Notes under the pieces: generated by a model | Database searches by the model: none | What the model saw: the letters and a program-made list of their open reading frames with translations, nothing else | What the model was told of the DNA's origin: nothing | Shown here: positions 7,744 to 15,256 of the stretch, in pieces | Numbering within the stretch: position 1 is the stretch's first letter | Layout of the letters: every line of letters starts with the position of its first letter | Position numbers and translations under genes: made by a program | Origin: Rhodoblastus sp964425315 | GTDB lineage: Bacteria > Pseudomonadota > Alphaproteobacteria > Rhizobiales > Beijerinckiaceae | Direction: 5' to 3' | Assembly: GCA_964425315.1 (NCBI GenBank) | Contig: CAYRNB010000022.1 | Location: 1 to 42,681, forward strand | Length of the DNA stretch: 42,681 nucleotides

Positions 7744-8937
7744 ATGTCCGCCTTCCACACCCTCGATTCCGCCAATCTCAAGGGCAAGCGCGTGCTTGTC
7801 CGCGTCGATGTCAACGTGCCGATGGAAAACGGCAGGGTCACCGATACGACCCGCCTCGAACGCATCCTGCCGACCTTGAACGAAATTTCGCAAAAGGGCG
7901 GCAAGGTCATCATGATGGCTCATTTCGGCCGGCCCAAGGGGACGCCGAACCCGGATTTTTCCTTAAAACCCGTGGCCTCGGCGCTGGAGGTGCTGATTGG
8001 CAGGCCGGTCGGCTTCGCCGCCGATTGCGTCGGCGAGACGGCGGCGGCGGCGGTCGGCAAAATGGCGGACGGCGATCTGCTGCTGTTGGAAAACACCCGT
8101 TTCCACAAGGGCGAGGAAAAGAACGATCCGGAATTGGTCGCGCAAATGGCCGAACTCGGCGACGTTTACGTGAACGACGCCTTTTCCTCGGCCCATCGCG
8201 CCCATGCCTCGACCGAGGGCCTCGCCCATAAAATGCCCGCCTATTGCGGCCGCGCCATGCAGGTTGAGCTCGAAGCCTTGTCCACGGCCCTGGAAAATCC
8301 GGCCCGCCCGGTCGCGGCGGTGGTCGGGGGCGCCAAGATTTCGACCAAGCTCGAACTTTTGGGCAATCTGACCAAGAAGGTCGATTTCCTCATCATCGGC
8401 GGCGGCATGGCCAACACCTTCCTCGCCGCGCAGGGCAAGAAGATCGGCAAGTCTTTGTGTGAGAAGGATCTTCTCGACACGGCGCGCGAGATCATGAAGA
8501 ACGCGACGGCCAATAAGTGCCAGATCGTCCTGCCGAGCGACGCCGTCGTCGCGAGCGAGTTCAAGGCCCATGCGCCCTCGCATGTCGTGAGCGTCGATCA
8601 CGTCGGCGACGAGGAAATGATCCTCGACGCCGGCCCGCGTTCCGTATCGGAGGTCGAATCCGTCCTGGGCGCGGCCAAGACGCTGGTCTGGAACGGGCCC
8701 TTCGGCGCCTTCGAGCTTGAGCCTTTCGACGCGGCGACCAACGCCGTGGCGCGCACGGCGGCGCGTCTGACGGAAGCCGGCAAGCTTCTTTCGGTGGCCG
8801 GCGGCGGCGATACGGTCGCGGCTCTCAATCACGCCGGAGTCGCGGAAAAATTCACTTATGTCTCGACCGCGGGCGGCGCCTTTCTTGAATGGCTTGAGGG
8901 CAAGGCTCTGCCGGGCGTCGAAGCGCTTCGCGCATAA
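7744..8937 (+). CDS. pgk: Phosphoglycerate kinase
   Basis: A 397-residue cytoplasmic kinase that transfers phosphate between 1,3-bisphosphoglycerate and ADP. The family signature KRVLVRVDVNVP (15-26) is present with substrate-binding Arg and Asp/Asn residues. Further landmarks are MMAHFGRPKG, the hinge-region VVGGAKISTKLELL block, and the C-terminal nucleotide-site motif SVAGGGDTVAAL. Full length, no truncation. It lies 61 bases after gap, with a terminator hairpin in the gap. Only a weak GAGAG is visible as ribosome-binding site. It supplies the step next to gap in glycolysis, gluconeogenesis or CO2 fixation. Confidence 0.97.
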   Translation: MSAFHTLDSANLKGKRVLVRVDVNVPMENGRVTDTTRLERILPTLNEISQKGGKVIMMAHFGRPKGTPNPDFSLKPVASALEVLIGRPVGFAADCVGETAAAAVGKMADGDLLLLENTRFHKGEEKNDPELVAQMAELGDVYVNDAFSSAHRAHASTEGLAHKMPAYCGRAMQVELEALSTALENPARPVAAVVGGAKISTKLELLGNLTKKVDFLIIGGGMANTFLAAQGKKIGKSLCEKDLLDTAREIMKNATANKCQIVLPSDAVVASEFKAHAPSHVVSVDHVGDEEMILDAGPRSVSEVESVLGAAKTLVWNGPFGAFELEPFDAATNAVARTAARLTEAGKLLSVAGGGDTVAALNHAGVAEKFTYVSTAGGAFLEWLEGKALPGVEALRA

Positions 8938-8986
8938 CGCGCCGCGCGAAAAAAGTGGGAAACGGTTTTTCGCAAATAGCGGCGCG
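8938..8986. terminator. Long interrupted hairpin after pgk
   Basis: Two stacked stems: CGCGCCGC (8938-8945) pairs with GCGGCGCG (8979-8986), and GCGAAAAA (8946-8953) pairs with TTTTTCGC (8966-8973), with a 12-base loop and a five-base bulge (AAATA) on the 3' side. It begins immediately at the pgk stop. There is no T-run after the outer stem, so it could be a terminator, an mRNA 3'-end stabiliser or a processing site before fba. Confidence 0.45.
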
Positions 8987-9066
8987 TCCTTGAAGTAACT
9001 GAACCTCTTCGTGATCAGGCTTTGTCGCGGAGAGCTTTAAACACCAGCGACTAAGGGGGAAAATTC

Positions 9067-10155
9067 ATGGCTCGCATCACCCTCCGCCAATTGCTTGACC
9101 ATGCCGCCGAGCACGATTACGGCGTACCGGCCTTCAATATCAACAATATGGAGCAGGCGCTGGCCATTATGGCGGCGGCCTCCGCCCTCGACGCGCCGGT
9201 CATCATCCAGGCCTCGCGCGGCGCCCGCCAATACGCCAATGACATCATGCTCAAGCACATGATGGACGCGGTGGTGGAAATCTATCCGCAAATTCCCGTC
9301 TGCGTGCACCAGGACCACGGCAACAGCCCCGCAACCTGCTTTTCCGCCATGCAAGCCGGCTTCACCTCGGTGATGATGGACGGCTCGCTGAAGGAGGACG
9401 CCAAGACCCCGGGCGATTGGGACTATAATGTCGGCGTGACCAGATATGTGACAGACATGGCGCATCTTGGCGGCATATCGGTCGAGGGTGAATTCGGCGT
9501 GCTTGGCTCGCTTGAAACGGGCATGGGCGAGAAGGAGGACGGCCACGGTTTTGAGGGCAAGCTGTCGCATGATCAGCTCGTCACCAATCCCGACGAGGCG
9601 GTGAAATTCGTCATGGCCACCAAGGTGGACGCGCTCGCCATCGCCATGGGCACCTCACACGGGGCGTACAAATTCTCGCGCAAGCCGGACGGCGCCATCC
9701 TGGCCATGAACGTCATCGAGGATCTCCACAACAAAATGCCGGGCCTGCATATGGTCATGCACGGCTCGTCCTCGGTGCCGCAGGAGCTTCAGGACATCAT
9801 CAACAAATATGGCGGCAAAATGCCGCAGACATGGGGCGTGCCGGTCGAGGAAATCCAGCGCGGCATCAAGCATGGCGTGCGCAAGATCAATATCGACACC
9901 GACAATCGCATGGCCATTACCGGCGCGATCCGCAAGGTCCTGACCGAAGCCCCGGCCGAGTTCGATCCGCGCAAATATCTGAAGCCCGCGCTCCAGGCGA
10001 TGGAGAAAATCTGCCGCCAGCGTTTGGAGGAATTCGGCACGGCCGGACAGGCGTCGAAATTCAAGCGGATTTTCACCCTCGCCGAAATGGCCAAACGTTA
10101 CGCTTCGGGAGAACTGGACCCCAAGCCGGGGAAACTGGGCGCCAAAGCGGCGTAA
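9067..10155 (+). CDS. fba: Class II fructose-bisphosphate aldolase (Calvin-cycle subtype)
   Basis: A 362-residue metal-dependent aldolase joining dihydroxyacetone phosphate and glyceraldehyde-3-phosphate. The zinc/catalytic motif HQDHGNS (81-87) contains the catalytic Asp83 and a His ligand; further His ligands are His198 (GTSHGAYKF) and His232 (VMHGSSS). The KINIDTDNR motif near the C-terminus binds substrate. Length and sequence match the group often labelled the Calvin-cycle subtype (cbbA/cfxB). That label does not prove autotrophy, since no Rubisco or phosphoribulokinase gene is in the window. AAGGGGGA precedes the ATG. A strong terminator follows. Confidence 0.95.
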   Translation: MARITLRQLLDHAAEHDYGVPAFNINNMEQALAIMAAASALDAPVIIQASRGARQYANDIMLKHMMDAVVEIYPQIPVCVHQDHGNSPATCFSAMQAGFTSVMMDGSLKEDAKTPGDWDYNVGVTRYVTDMAHLGGISVEGEFGVLGSLETGMGEKEDGHGFEGKLSHDQLVTNPDEAVKFVMATKVDALAIAMGTSHGAYKFSRKPDGAILAMNVIEDLHNKMPGLHMVMHGSSSVPQELQDIINKYGGKMPQTWGVPVEEIQRGIKHGVRKINIDTDNRMAITGAIRKVLTEAPAEFDPRKYLKPALQAMEKICRQRLEEFGTAGQASKFKRIFTLAEMAKRYASGELDPKPGKLGAKAA

Positions 10156-10182
10156 TTTTTTACGCCCCGCCAATAAGTTCGA

Positions 10183-10212
10183 GGGGCCGCGGCTTGCCGC
10201 GGCCCCATTTTT
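10183..10212 (+). terminator. Strong Rho-independent terminator after fba
   Basis: A perfect 10-base-pair GC stem (GGGGCCGCGG, loop CTTG, CCGCGGCCCC) followed by ATTTTT, 27 bases after the fba stop. It closes the gap-pgk-fba transcription block. Confidence 0.9.
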
Positions 10213-10292
10213 GCCGTTGAACTCTATAGACTGCGCCGCGGCGAATCTCTTATTCCCGCCGGTGTCGACGCGTTCGTATGTAATCGAAATCC

Positions 10293-10928
10293 ATGACCGA
10301 CCTGATCAAGCCGCGCCTTTATCTCATCACCCCGCCGGTGGCGGAGGCGCAAGGCTTTGCGCCTTTGCTGGAGGCCGCGCTCGGCGCCGGCGACGTCGCC
10401 TGCGTCCTTCTGCGTTTCGCCGCGCCGGACGAGGGATCGCGCAAGAAAATCGCCAAGAGCCTCGGACCGCTCGTCCAAAACTCCGGCGCAGCCCTGCTGC
10501 TGCCCGACGACGCGCAGCTAGCGGTCCGCGCTGGCGCCGATGGCGTCCATGTCGCGCGGCCGGGCGAGACGCTCGCCGCCGCCCTGCAAAGCCTCAAGCC
10601 CGACCGCATCGTAGGCGTCGCCGGAATCACGGAGAAGGATTCCGCCATGCGGGCCGGGGAGAGCGGCGTGGATTACCTGATGTTCGGCGATCCCGATCCT
10701 GGCGGCGAGAGCGCCGAGTCGGTCCTGGAGCGCGCCTCGTGGTGGGCGGAAATTTTCAACACGCCTTGCGTCGCCGTGGCCCATGATCCCGCCGAAATCG
10801 CGGCCCTGGCGCGTTCGGGGGCGGAATTCGTCGCGCTCGGCCCGGAGATATTCGCCGATCCGCGCGGCCCCGCAACGCGTGTCGCCGCTGCGCAGGCCGA
10901 ACTCGACCGGGTGGAGGCGGCCGCGTGA
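10293..10928 (+). CDS. Divergent ThiE-like (thiamine-phosphate synthase family) protein
   Basis: A 211-residue TIM-barrel protein clearly of ThiE ancestry: PRLYLITPP at the start, LLLPDD near 68-73, GADGVHVARPGE (81-92), a DYLMFGDPDP block (127-136). Several conserved ThiE features look altered: the HLGQ-type continuation after GVH is VARP, the IGVS segment reads VGVAGI (107-112), and the T-x-T-K phosphate/pyrophosphate loop after the DYxxxGP motif is missing. It may therefore not make thiamine phosphate. It lies downstream of the fba terminator and overlaps the next gene by four bases. Automatic annotation would probably call it thiE; I would treat the activity as unproven. Confidence 0.75.
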   Translation: MTDLIKPRLYLITPPVAEAQGFAPLLEAALGAGDVACVLLRFAAPDEGSRKKIAKSLGPLVQNSGAALLLPDDAQLAVRAGADGVHVARPGETLAAALQSLKPDRIVGVAGITEKDSAMRAGESGVDYLMFGDPDPGGESAESVLERASWWAEIFNTPCVAVAHDPAEIAALARSGAEFVALGPEIFADPRGPATRVAAAQAELDRVEAAA

Positions 10929-11845
10929 CTTTCCTGCGCCGAACGATCCCGCGGCTTCTCGGCCTCGCCATGTTTTTCGTCGGCCCGGCCGAGGCGGGCC
11001 TTGCGCCCGGCGCGCCGGACCTTGCCTTTGGCGCCTATCAGCGCGGCTATTACCAGACCGCTTTCAAATATGCGCTGAAGCGGGTTGACGCCGACAGCCA
11101 TGACGCGGCGGCCATGACGCTCATGGCTGTCATTTTGTGGGATGGCGTCGGGGTTCAGCGGAACAGGGCCGAGGCGATGCATTGGTACGAGCTCGCCGCC
11201 AAGCTCGGCGACTTGAACGCCGAATACGCGCTCGGCATGGCCTATATCACGGGCAAGGGCGAGCCCAAGGACGTCAAGAAGGGCGCGGAATGGCTGAAAA
11301 AGTCGGCGGCGCAGAATAACGCCGGCGCCTGGTACAATCTCGGCGTCATCGCGCTTGAGGGCAATGGCGTCGTCTCGAATTTCAAGGAGGCGGCCAAGGA
11401 TTTCAAGCGTGCGGCGGATCTCGGCTCGCCCGACGGCGCCTATGCCCTCGGACTGCTTTATCGCGGCGGGCGCGGCGTACCGAAAGACCCGATGATGGCC
11501 GCGCATTACCTGCTGGAGGCGGCCAGGGGCGGTCATATCGCCGCCGAGGTCGAATATGGCATCATGCTGTTCAACGGCGCCGGCATTCCGGCCAACGAGG
11601 AGGCCGGCGCCAAATGGCTCCTGCGCGCCGCCAATCACGGAAATCCGGTGGCGCAGAACCGGATCGCGCGCATACTCATGGCCGGACGGGGCATGAAGCA
11701 GGATAAGGTCCAGGCGGCGAAATGGAACATTCTCGCCGCTTCCGCCGGCCTGCGCGATCCCTGGCTCGACGCCCAGACCAGCAAGCTCACGCCAAAGCAG
11801 CGTATCGAGGCGCAACAGGCCATCCGCGCCTATCTCGGCTGGTGA
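10925..11845 (+). CDS. Exported Sel1-repeat protein
   Basis: A 306-residue protein with an N-terminal signal peptide (basic FLRRTIPR, hydrophobic core, cleavage near AEA-GLA at about 20). The remainder is Sel1-type TPR repeats of about 36 residues with the recurring pattern A-x-x-WY-xxAAxxGxxxAxYxLGxxYxxGxG, at roughly 60-275 (for example AMHWYELAAKLGDLNAEYAL, GAEWLKKSAAQN, AKDFKRAADLGSPDGAYALG). Such repeats are protein-binding scaffolds. The GTG start shares GTGA with the upstream ThiE-like stop, so the two are coupled. Probably periplasmic; partner unknown. Confidence 0.85.
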   Translation: MTFLRRTIPRLLGLAMFFVGPAEAGLAPGAPDLAFGAYQRGYYQTAFKYALKRVDADSHDAAAMTLMAVILWDGVGVQRNRAEAMHWYELAAKLGDLNAEYALGMAYITGKGEPKDVKKGAEWLKKSAAQNNAGAWYNLGVIALEGNGVVSNFKEAAKDFKRAADLGSPDGAYALGLLYRGGRGVPKDPMMAAHYLLEAARGGHIAAEVEYGIMLFNGAGIPANEEAGAKWLLRAANHGNPVAQNRIARILMAGRGMKQDKVQAAKWNILAASAGLRDPWLDAQTSKLTPKQRIEAQQAIRAYLGW

Positions 11846-11918
11846 GACCGGCCTTCCAGGGTTGACGCGACGCGCGCGGCGAGGCACATGAGCCGCGACC
11901 CCCTCCTGGAATGCCGAA

Positions 11919-12710
11919 ATGATCAATTCCGCTCTGATGAACGTGATGACCGCCGCCGCGCTCAAGGCGGGGAGGGGACTGAAGCGCGATTTCGGCGAGG
12001 TCGAAAACCTTCAGGTTTCCGTCAAGGGGCCGGGCGATTTCGTCACCATCGCCGACAAGAAGTCGGAAAAGATCATTTTCGAGGAGCTTTCGCGGGCGCG
12101 TCCCGGCTATGGCTTCGTGCTCGAGGAAGGCGGCAGGGTCGAGGGCGCCGACAAGAGCCATACCTGGCACGTCGATCCGCTCGACGGCACCACCAATTTC
12201 CTGCACGGCCTGCCGATTTTCGCCGTGTCGATCGGGCTGGAGCGCGACGGCCAGATCGTCGCGGGCGTGGTCTATAATCCCGCGACCGACGATCTTTTCG
12301 TCGCGGAAAAGGGGCTTGGCGCCTATTACAACAATCACCGCATGCGCGTGGCGGCGCGACGCGACATGTCGGACGGGCTGATCGCCACCGGCATTCCGCC
12401 GCTCGCCAAGGCCGCCATCCATCCGCGTTTCAAGGCCGAGCTTGCCTCGGTGATGACCCGGGCCGGCGGCGTGCGCCGTCTCGGCGCGGCCTCGATCGAT
12501 CTCGCCTATCTTGCCGCCGGCCGTTTCGACGGTTTCTGGGAGCGCGGCCTCAAAAGCTGGGACCTCGCGGCCGGCCTGATCCTGATCCGCGAAGCCGGCG
12601 GCTATCTGAGCGACGCCGACGGCGGCCAGGATATTCTCGCCAAGGGTTCGATCTGCGCCGGCAACGAATATATCCAGAAACAATTGCTCGACCTTCTGAA
12701 AAAGGCGTGA
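11919..12710 (+). CDS. Inositol monophosphatase family protein (SuhB-like)
   Basis: A 263-residue magnesium/lithium-sensitive phosphatase-fold protein. Metal-binding motifs are complete: Glu69-Glu70 (FVLEEGG), WHVDPLDGTTNF (83-94) with Asp86 and Asp89, and KSWDLAAG (212-219) with Asp215. Full length. Family members dephosphorylate inositol-1-phosphate or related sugar phosphates, and some bind the transcription machinery as SuhB. The position behind gap-pgk-fba does not settle the substrate; fructose-1,6-bisphosphatase activity is conceivable but not shown. The ATG at 11919 has only a weak purine-rich site, and 73 bases separate it from the Sel1 gene. Confidence 0.9.
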   Translation: MINSALMNVMTAAALKAGRGLKRDFGEVENLQVSVKGPGDFVTIADKKSEKIIFEELSRARPGYGFVLEEGGRVEGADKSHTWHVDPLDGTTNFLHGLPIFAVSIGLERDGQIVAGVVYNPATDDLFVAEKGLGAYYNNHRMRVAARRDMSDGLIATGIPPLAKAAIHPRFKAELASVMTRAGGVRRLGAASIDLAYLAAGRFDGFWERGLKSWDLAAGLILIREAGGYLSDADGGQDILAKGSICAGNEYIQKQLLDLLKKA

Positions 12711-12837
12711 GCCGGGCCGGGTTCAACCTCAAAATTCACTAAAACCGGATTTCTCCGGCTAAAGAGGTCTTGATCTCGTCACGGGGTTGGGCACATGCTC
12801 ACCTTCCCTGCGGAGACCTGCAAAGAGCGCCCCAACC

Positions 12838-13725
12838 ATGCCGCCCGACGACGCCTATCGCCTGTCCTCGCCCGTCATTTTCCTGGTGCGCATGGCGGTC
12901 TTTCTCATTTTGGTCGGCTTTGTCGCGCTGATCCTCCTGCCGCAGATCCGCGTCGCCTTCCTCGCCAATCCCGGCCTCAACAGCCTCATCCTGCTGGTCG
13001 AGGCTTTGGGCGTCGTGCTGACGGTTACGCAGGTGGCGCGGCTGTTTCGCGAAATCGCCTGGGTTAATGCGCGTGGGAGCGACGAGGCGCAAGCCAAGGA
13101 GCCAAGATTGCTTGCGCCCGTGGCCAAACTCGTCGGCGCAAAGGAAAAGGGCGGCCTGACGCCGCAGCTTCTGCGCCATGTGCTGGATTCGGTGGCGACG
13201 CGCCTCGACGAATCGCGCGAGGTGGCGCGCTATCTCACCGGGCTTCTGGTCTTCCTCGGCCTGCTCGGCACGTTCTGGGGCCTGCTTGTCACCGTCGGCT
13301 CGATCAGCGGCGTCATCAATTCGCTGCAGGGCGGCGGCGCGACCGCCTCGCTTTTCAATGATCTCAAGAGCGGCCTGGCGAAGCCGCTCGCCGGCATGAG
13401 CCTCGCCTTCACCTCCTCGCTCTTCGGCCTCGCCGGCTCGCTGGTCCTTGGCTTTCTCGACCTCCAGGCCGGGCAGGCGCAGAACCGTTTCTACACCGAG
13501 CTGGAAGACCGGCTTTCCACGGAAGTCGAGGCGGAAAAAGCGATCAAGCCGTCCGGGCAAGCGGAAGCGATCGACCATCTCGCCATCGGCGTCCAGGAGC
13601 TGGTGCGCAATATGCGGCGCGAGCAGCAGCTGATCCGCGACTGGGTAGAGGCCCAGTCCGATCGGCAGGCGCGTTTGCAGCAGGCGCTGGAACAAAGGCT
13701 GGGCGTGAGTTCGGAGCAGCCCTGA
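12838..13725 (+). CDS. MotA/TolQ/ExbB-like membrane protein
   Basis: A 295-residue inner-membrane protein. Transmembrane segments appear at about 12-35, 48-68, 131-155 and 186-208; the last two flank the region shared with MotA/TolQ/ExbB proton-channel subunits (GLLGTFWGLLVTVGSI, then AGMSLAFTSSLFGLAGSLVLGF). A cytoplasmic domain and C-terminal coiled coil follow (to 295). ATG 12838 was preferred over a frame reaching back to 12787 with non-membrane, low-quality sequence. Its stop overlaps the next start (TGATG), so it forms a fixed pair with the MotB/OmpA-like protein. A proton-driven machine acting on the envelope is inferred. It is not flagellar by context. Confidence 0.85.
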   Translation: MPPDDAYRLSSPVIFLVRMAVFLILVGFVALILLPQIRVAFLANPGLNSLILLVEALGVVLTVTQVARLFREIAWVNARGSDEAQAKEPRLLAPVAKLVGAKEKGGLTPQLLRHVLDSVATRLDESREVARYLTGLLVFLGLLGTFWGLLVTVGSISGVINSLQGGGATASLFNDLKSGLAKPLAGMSLAFTSSLFGLAGSLVLGFLDLQAGQAQNRFYTELEDRLSTEVEAEKAIKPSGQAEAIDHLAIGVQELVRNMRREQQLIRDWVEAQSDRQARLQQALEQRLGVSSEQP

Positions 13726-14723
13726 TGGCTTTGGCGCACGGGCGGCGGCGGCCGCCGATGATGAATTACTGGCCAAGCTTCGTCGACGCGCTCTCGACCA
13801 TGCTGTTGGTCTTTATCTTTCTGCTGACCGTCTTCGTCATGGCGCAATATTTCCTGGCCCGCGACGTCGGCGGCAAGGATGAGCAACTGAGAAAGCTCAA
13901 TGCGGAGATCGAGCAATTGAGTTCGCTCCTTTCGTTGGAGAAGAGCGGCAAGGCCCAGGCGCAGCAATCGTTGGCGCTGCTCACCGCGACCCTCCAGAAG
14001 ACGCGGAGCGAGCGCAATAAATTGCGTGAGGAGATGATGACCGGCGCAAGCGCCGCCGCCGCCACCCTCGAAGCGGAAAAGAAGCTTTCGGCCAAGGCGC
14101 GGTCGCAGGTCGAATTGCTCAACGAGCAGATCGCCGCCCTGCGCTCCCAGCTCGCCGCCGTGCAGGACGCCCTTTCCGCCCAGGAATCCAAGAACAAGGA
14201 AGAACAAGTGCGCATCGCCGATCTCGGCTCGCGCCTCAATATCGCCCTGGCGCAGAAGGTGCAGGAGCTCGCCCGCTACCGTTCCGACTTTTTCGGCCGC
14301 CTGCGCGAAATTCTCGCCGACCAGCCTGAATTCAAGATCGTCGGCGACCGCTTCGTCCTGCCTTCGGAAATCCTGTTCCAGACCGGCCAGGCCGACCTGA
14401 CGCCGGAAGGCAAGGCCCAGCTCGACAAAATCTATGCGCCCCTCGCGGCGGTGGCCAAGGAAATCCCGCCGCAAATTCCCTGGGTCCTGCGGGTGGACGG
14501 CCATACCGACAAGAGGCCGATCTCCACGCCGCAGTTCAAGTCGAACTGGCAGCTTTCGGCGGCGCGCGCCATCGCCGTGGTGCAATATCTGATCGGCAAG
14601 GGCTTTCCGCCCAATCATCTGCTCGCCGGCGCTTTCGGCCCCTACCAGCCGCTCGACACGGGCGACACGGAAGCGGCGTATAGACGCAATCGCCGCATCG
14701 AACTTAAACTCACCAACAAATGA
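13725..14723 (+). CDS. MotB/OmpA-like protein with coiled-coil linker
   Basis: A 332-residue single-pass inner-membrane protein. A short cytoplasmic N-terminus leads into one membrane helix (about 19-45, SFVDALSTMLLVFIFLLTVF) with Asp21 where MotB carries its proton-binding Asp. A long coiled coil (about 50-200) spans the periplasm, and an OmpA-like peptidoglycan-binding domain fills about 205-328 (VLPSEILFQTGQADLTPEGK, RVDGHTDKRPI, LSAARAIAVVQYL, NRRIELKL). Translation is coupled to the MotA-like gene by a one-base overlap. The pair resembles the stator of Mot, Tol-Pal and Zorya systems, but no zorC/zorD-type partner is adjacent. Confidence 0.88.
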   Translation: MALAHGRRRPPMMNYWPSFVDALSTMLLVFIFLLTVFVMAQYFLARDVGGKDEQLRKLNAEIEQLSSLLSLEKSGKAQAQQSLALLTATLQKTRSERNKLREEMMTGASAAAATLEAEKKLSAKARSQVELLNEQIAALRSQLAAVQDALSAQESKNKEEQVRIADLGSRLNIALAQKVQELARYRSDFFGRLREILADQPEFKIVGDRFVLPSEILFQTGQADLTPEGKAQLDKIYAPLAAVAKEIPPQIPWVLRVDGHTDKRPISTPQFKSNWQLSAARAIAVVQYLIGKGFPPNHLLAGAFGPYQPLDTGDTEAAYRRNRRIELKLTNK

Positions 14724-15175
14724 GATTTCTTCTCCGCCCCTATGCCGAAAGCGACTGGCCGGCTCTGCTGGAGCTGTGGCTGGCGAGCTGGGGCGCGACC
14801 CGGCCCGACATTGACTTCTCCGCCCGCGCGCCCTGGCTCGCCGACCTCATCGACAGGTCGCGGCGCGAAGGCGCGGAAATCGTGGTGGCGGAAGACAAGC
14901 AGGGCCTGCTCGGCTTCGCCCTGTTCGATCCCCAGAAAAATTGGCTGGAGCAGATCGCCGTCCATCCGCGCGCCTTCGGCGCCGGCGTCGCCCAGGCCCT
15001 GGTCGGCGAGGCCAAGAAAGTCTGCGCCGACGGCTTCGGCCTGGAAGTGAACGCCGACAATTACCGGGCGCTCGCCTTTTATCATTGCGAAGGTTTCCTG
15101 CGCACGGGCGAAGGCCGCAATTCCATTTCGGGCCTGCCGACCTTCACTTTGTTCTGGCGGCCCTCGGCGCCATAG
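14720..15175 (+). CDS. GNAT-family N-acetyltransferase
   Basis: A 151-residue cytoplasmic acyltransferase. The fold is recognisable from the start (FLLRPYAESDWPALLELW), the beta-strand VVAEDKQGLLGFALFD (about 55-70), the acetyl-CoA region IAVHPRAFGAGVAQALVGEA (about 79-98; the loop is HPRAFGAGVA, looser than the usual Q/RxxGxG/A) and a closing LEVNADNYRALAFYHCEGF. Substrate unknown. ATGA is shared with the stop of the MotB/OmpA-like gene, so all three genes from 12838 form one coupled operon. This might point to modification of something handled by the channel pair, but small GNAT genes are also common passengers. Confidence 0.85.
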   Translation: MRFLLRPYAESDWPALLELWLASWGATRPDIDFSARAPWLADLIDRSRREGAEIVVAEDKQGLLGFALFDPQKNWLEQIAVHPRAFGAGVAQALVGEAKKVCADGFGLEVNADNYRALAFYHCEGFLRTGEGRNSISGLPTFTLFWRPSAP

Positions 15176-15179
15176 GAGT

Positions 15180-15215
15180 CGCCAGTCGAGGGACGGCCGG
15201 CCGCGCCGTCTGGCG
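15180..15215. terminator. Two-part hairpin between convergent GNAT and ABC exporter genes
   Basis: CGCCA pairs with TGGCG outside, and GACGGC (15192-15197) pairs with GCCGTC (15205-15210) inside around a seven-base loop, with a seven-base bulge on the left arm. It begins four bases after the GNAT stop. No T-run follows. Confidence 0.35.
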
Positions 15216-15256
15216 CGAAGGTGAAAAGACGCTCTTCGTTTTCGGGAGAGGCCGAC

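Noticed and set aside
12838..14723. Zorya anti-phage system (zorA/zorB-like pair)
   Set aside because: The pair resembles ZorAB in type, but no ZorC, ZorD or ZorE-like gene follows; a GNAT gene and an ABC exporter do. A housekeeping envelope role is more likely.
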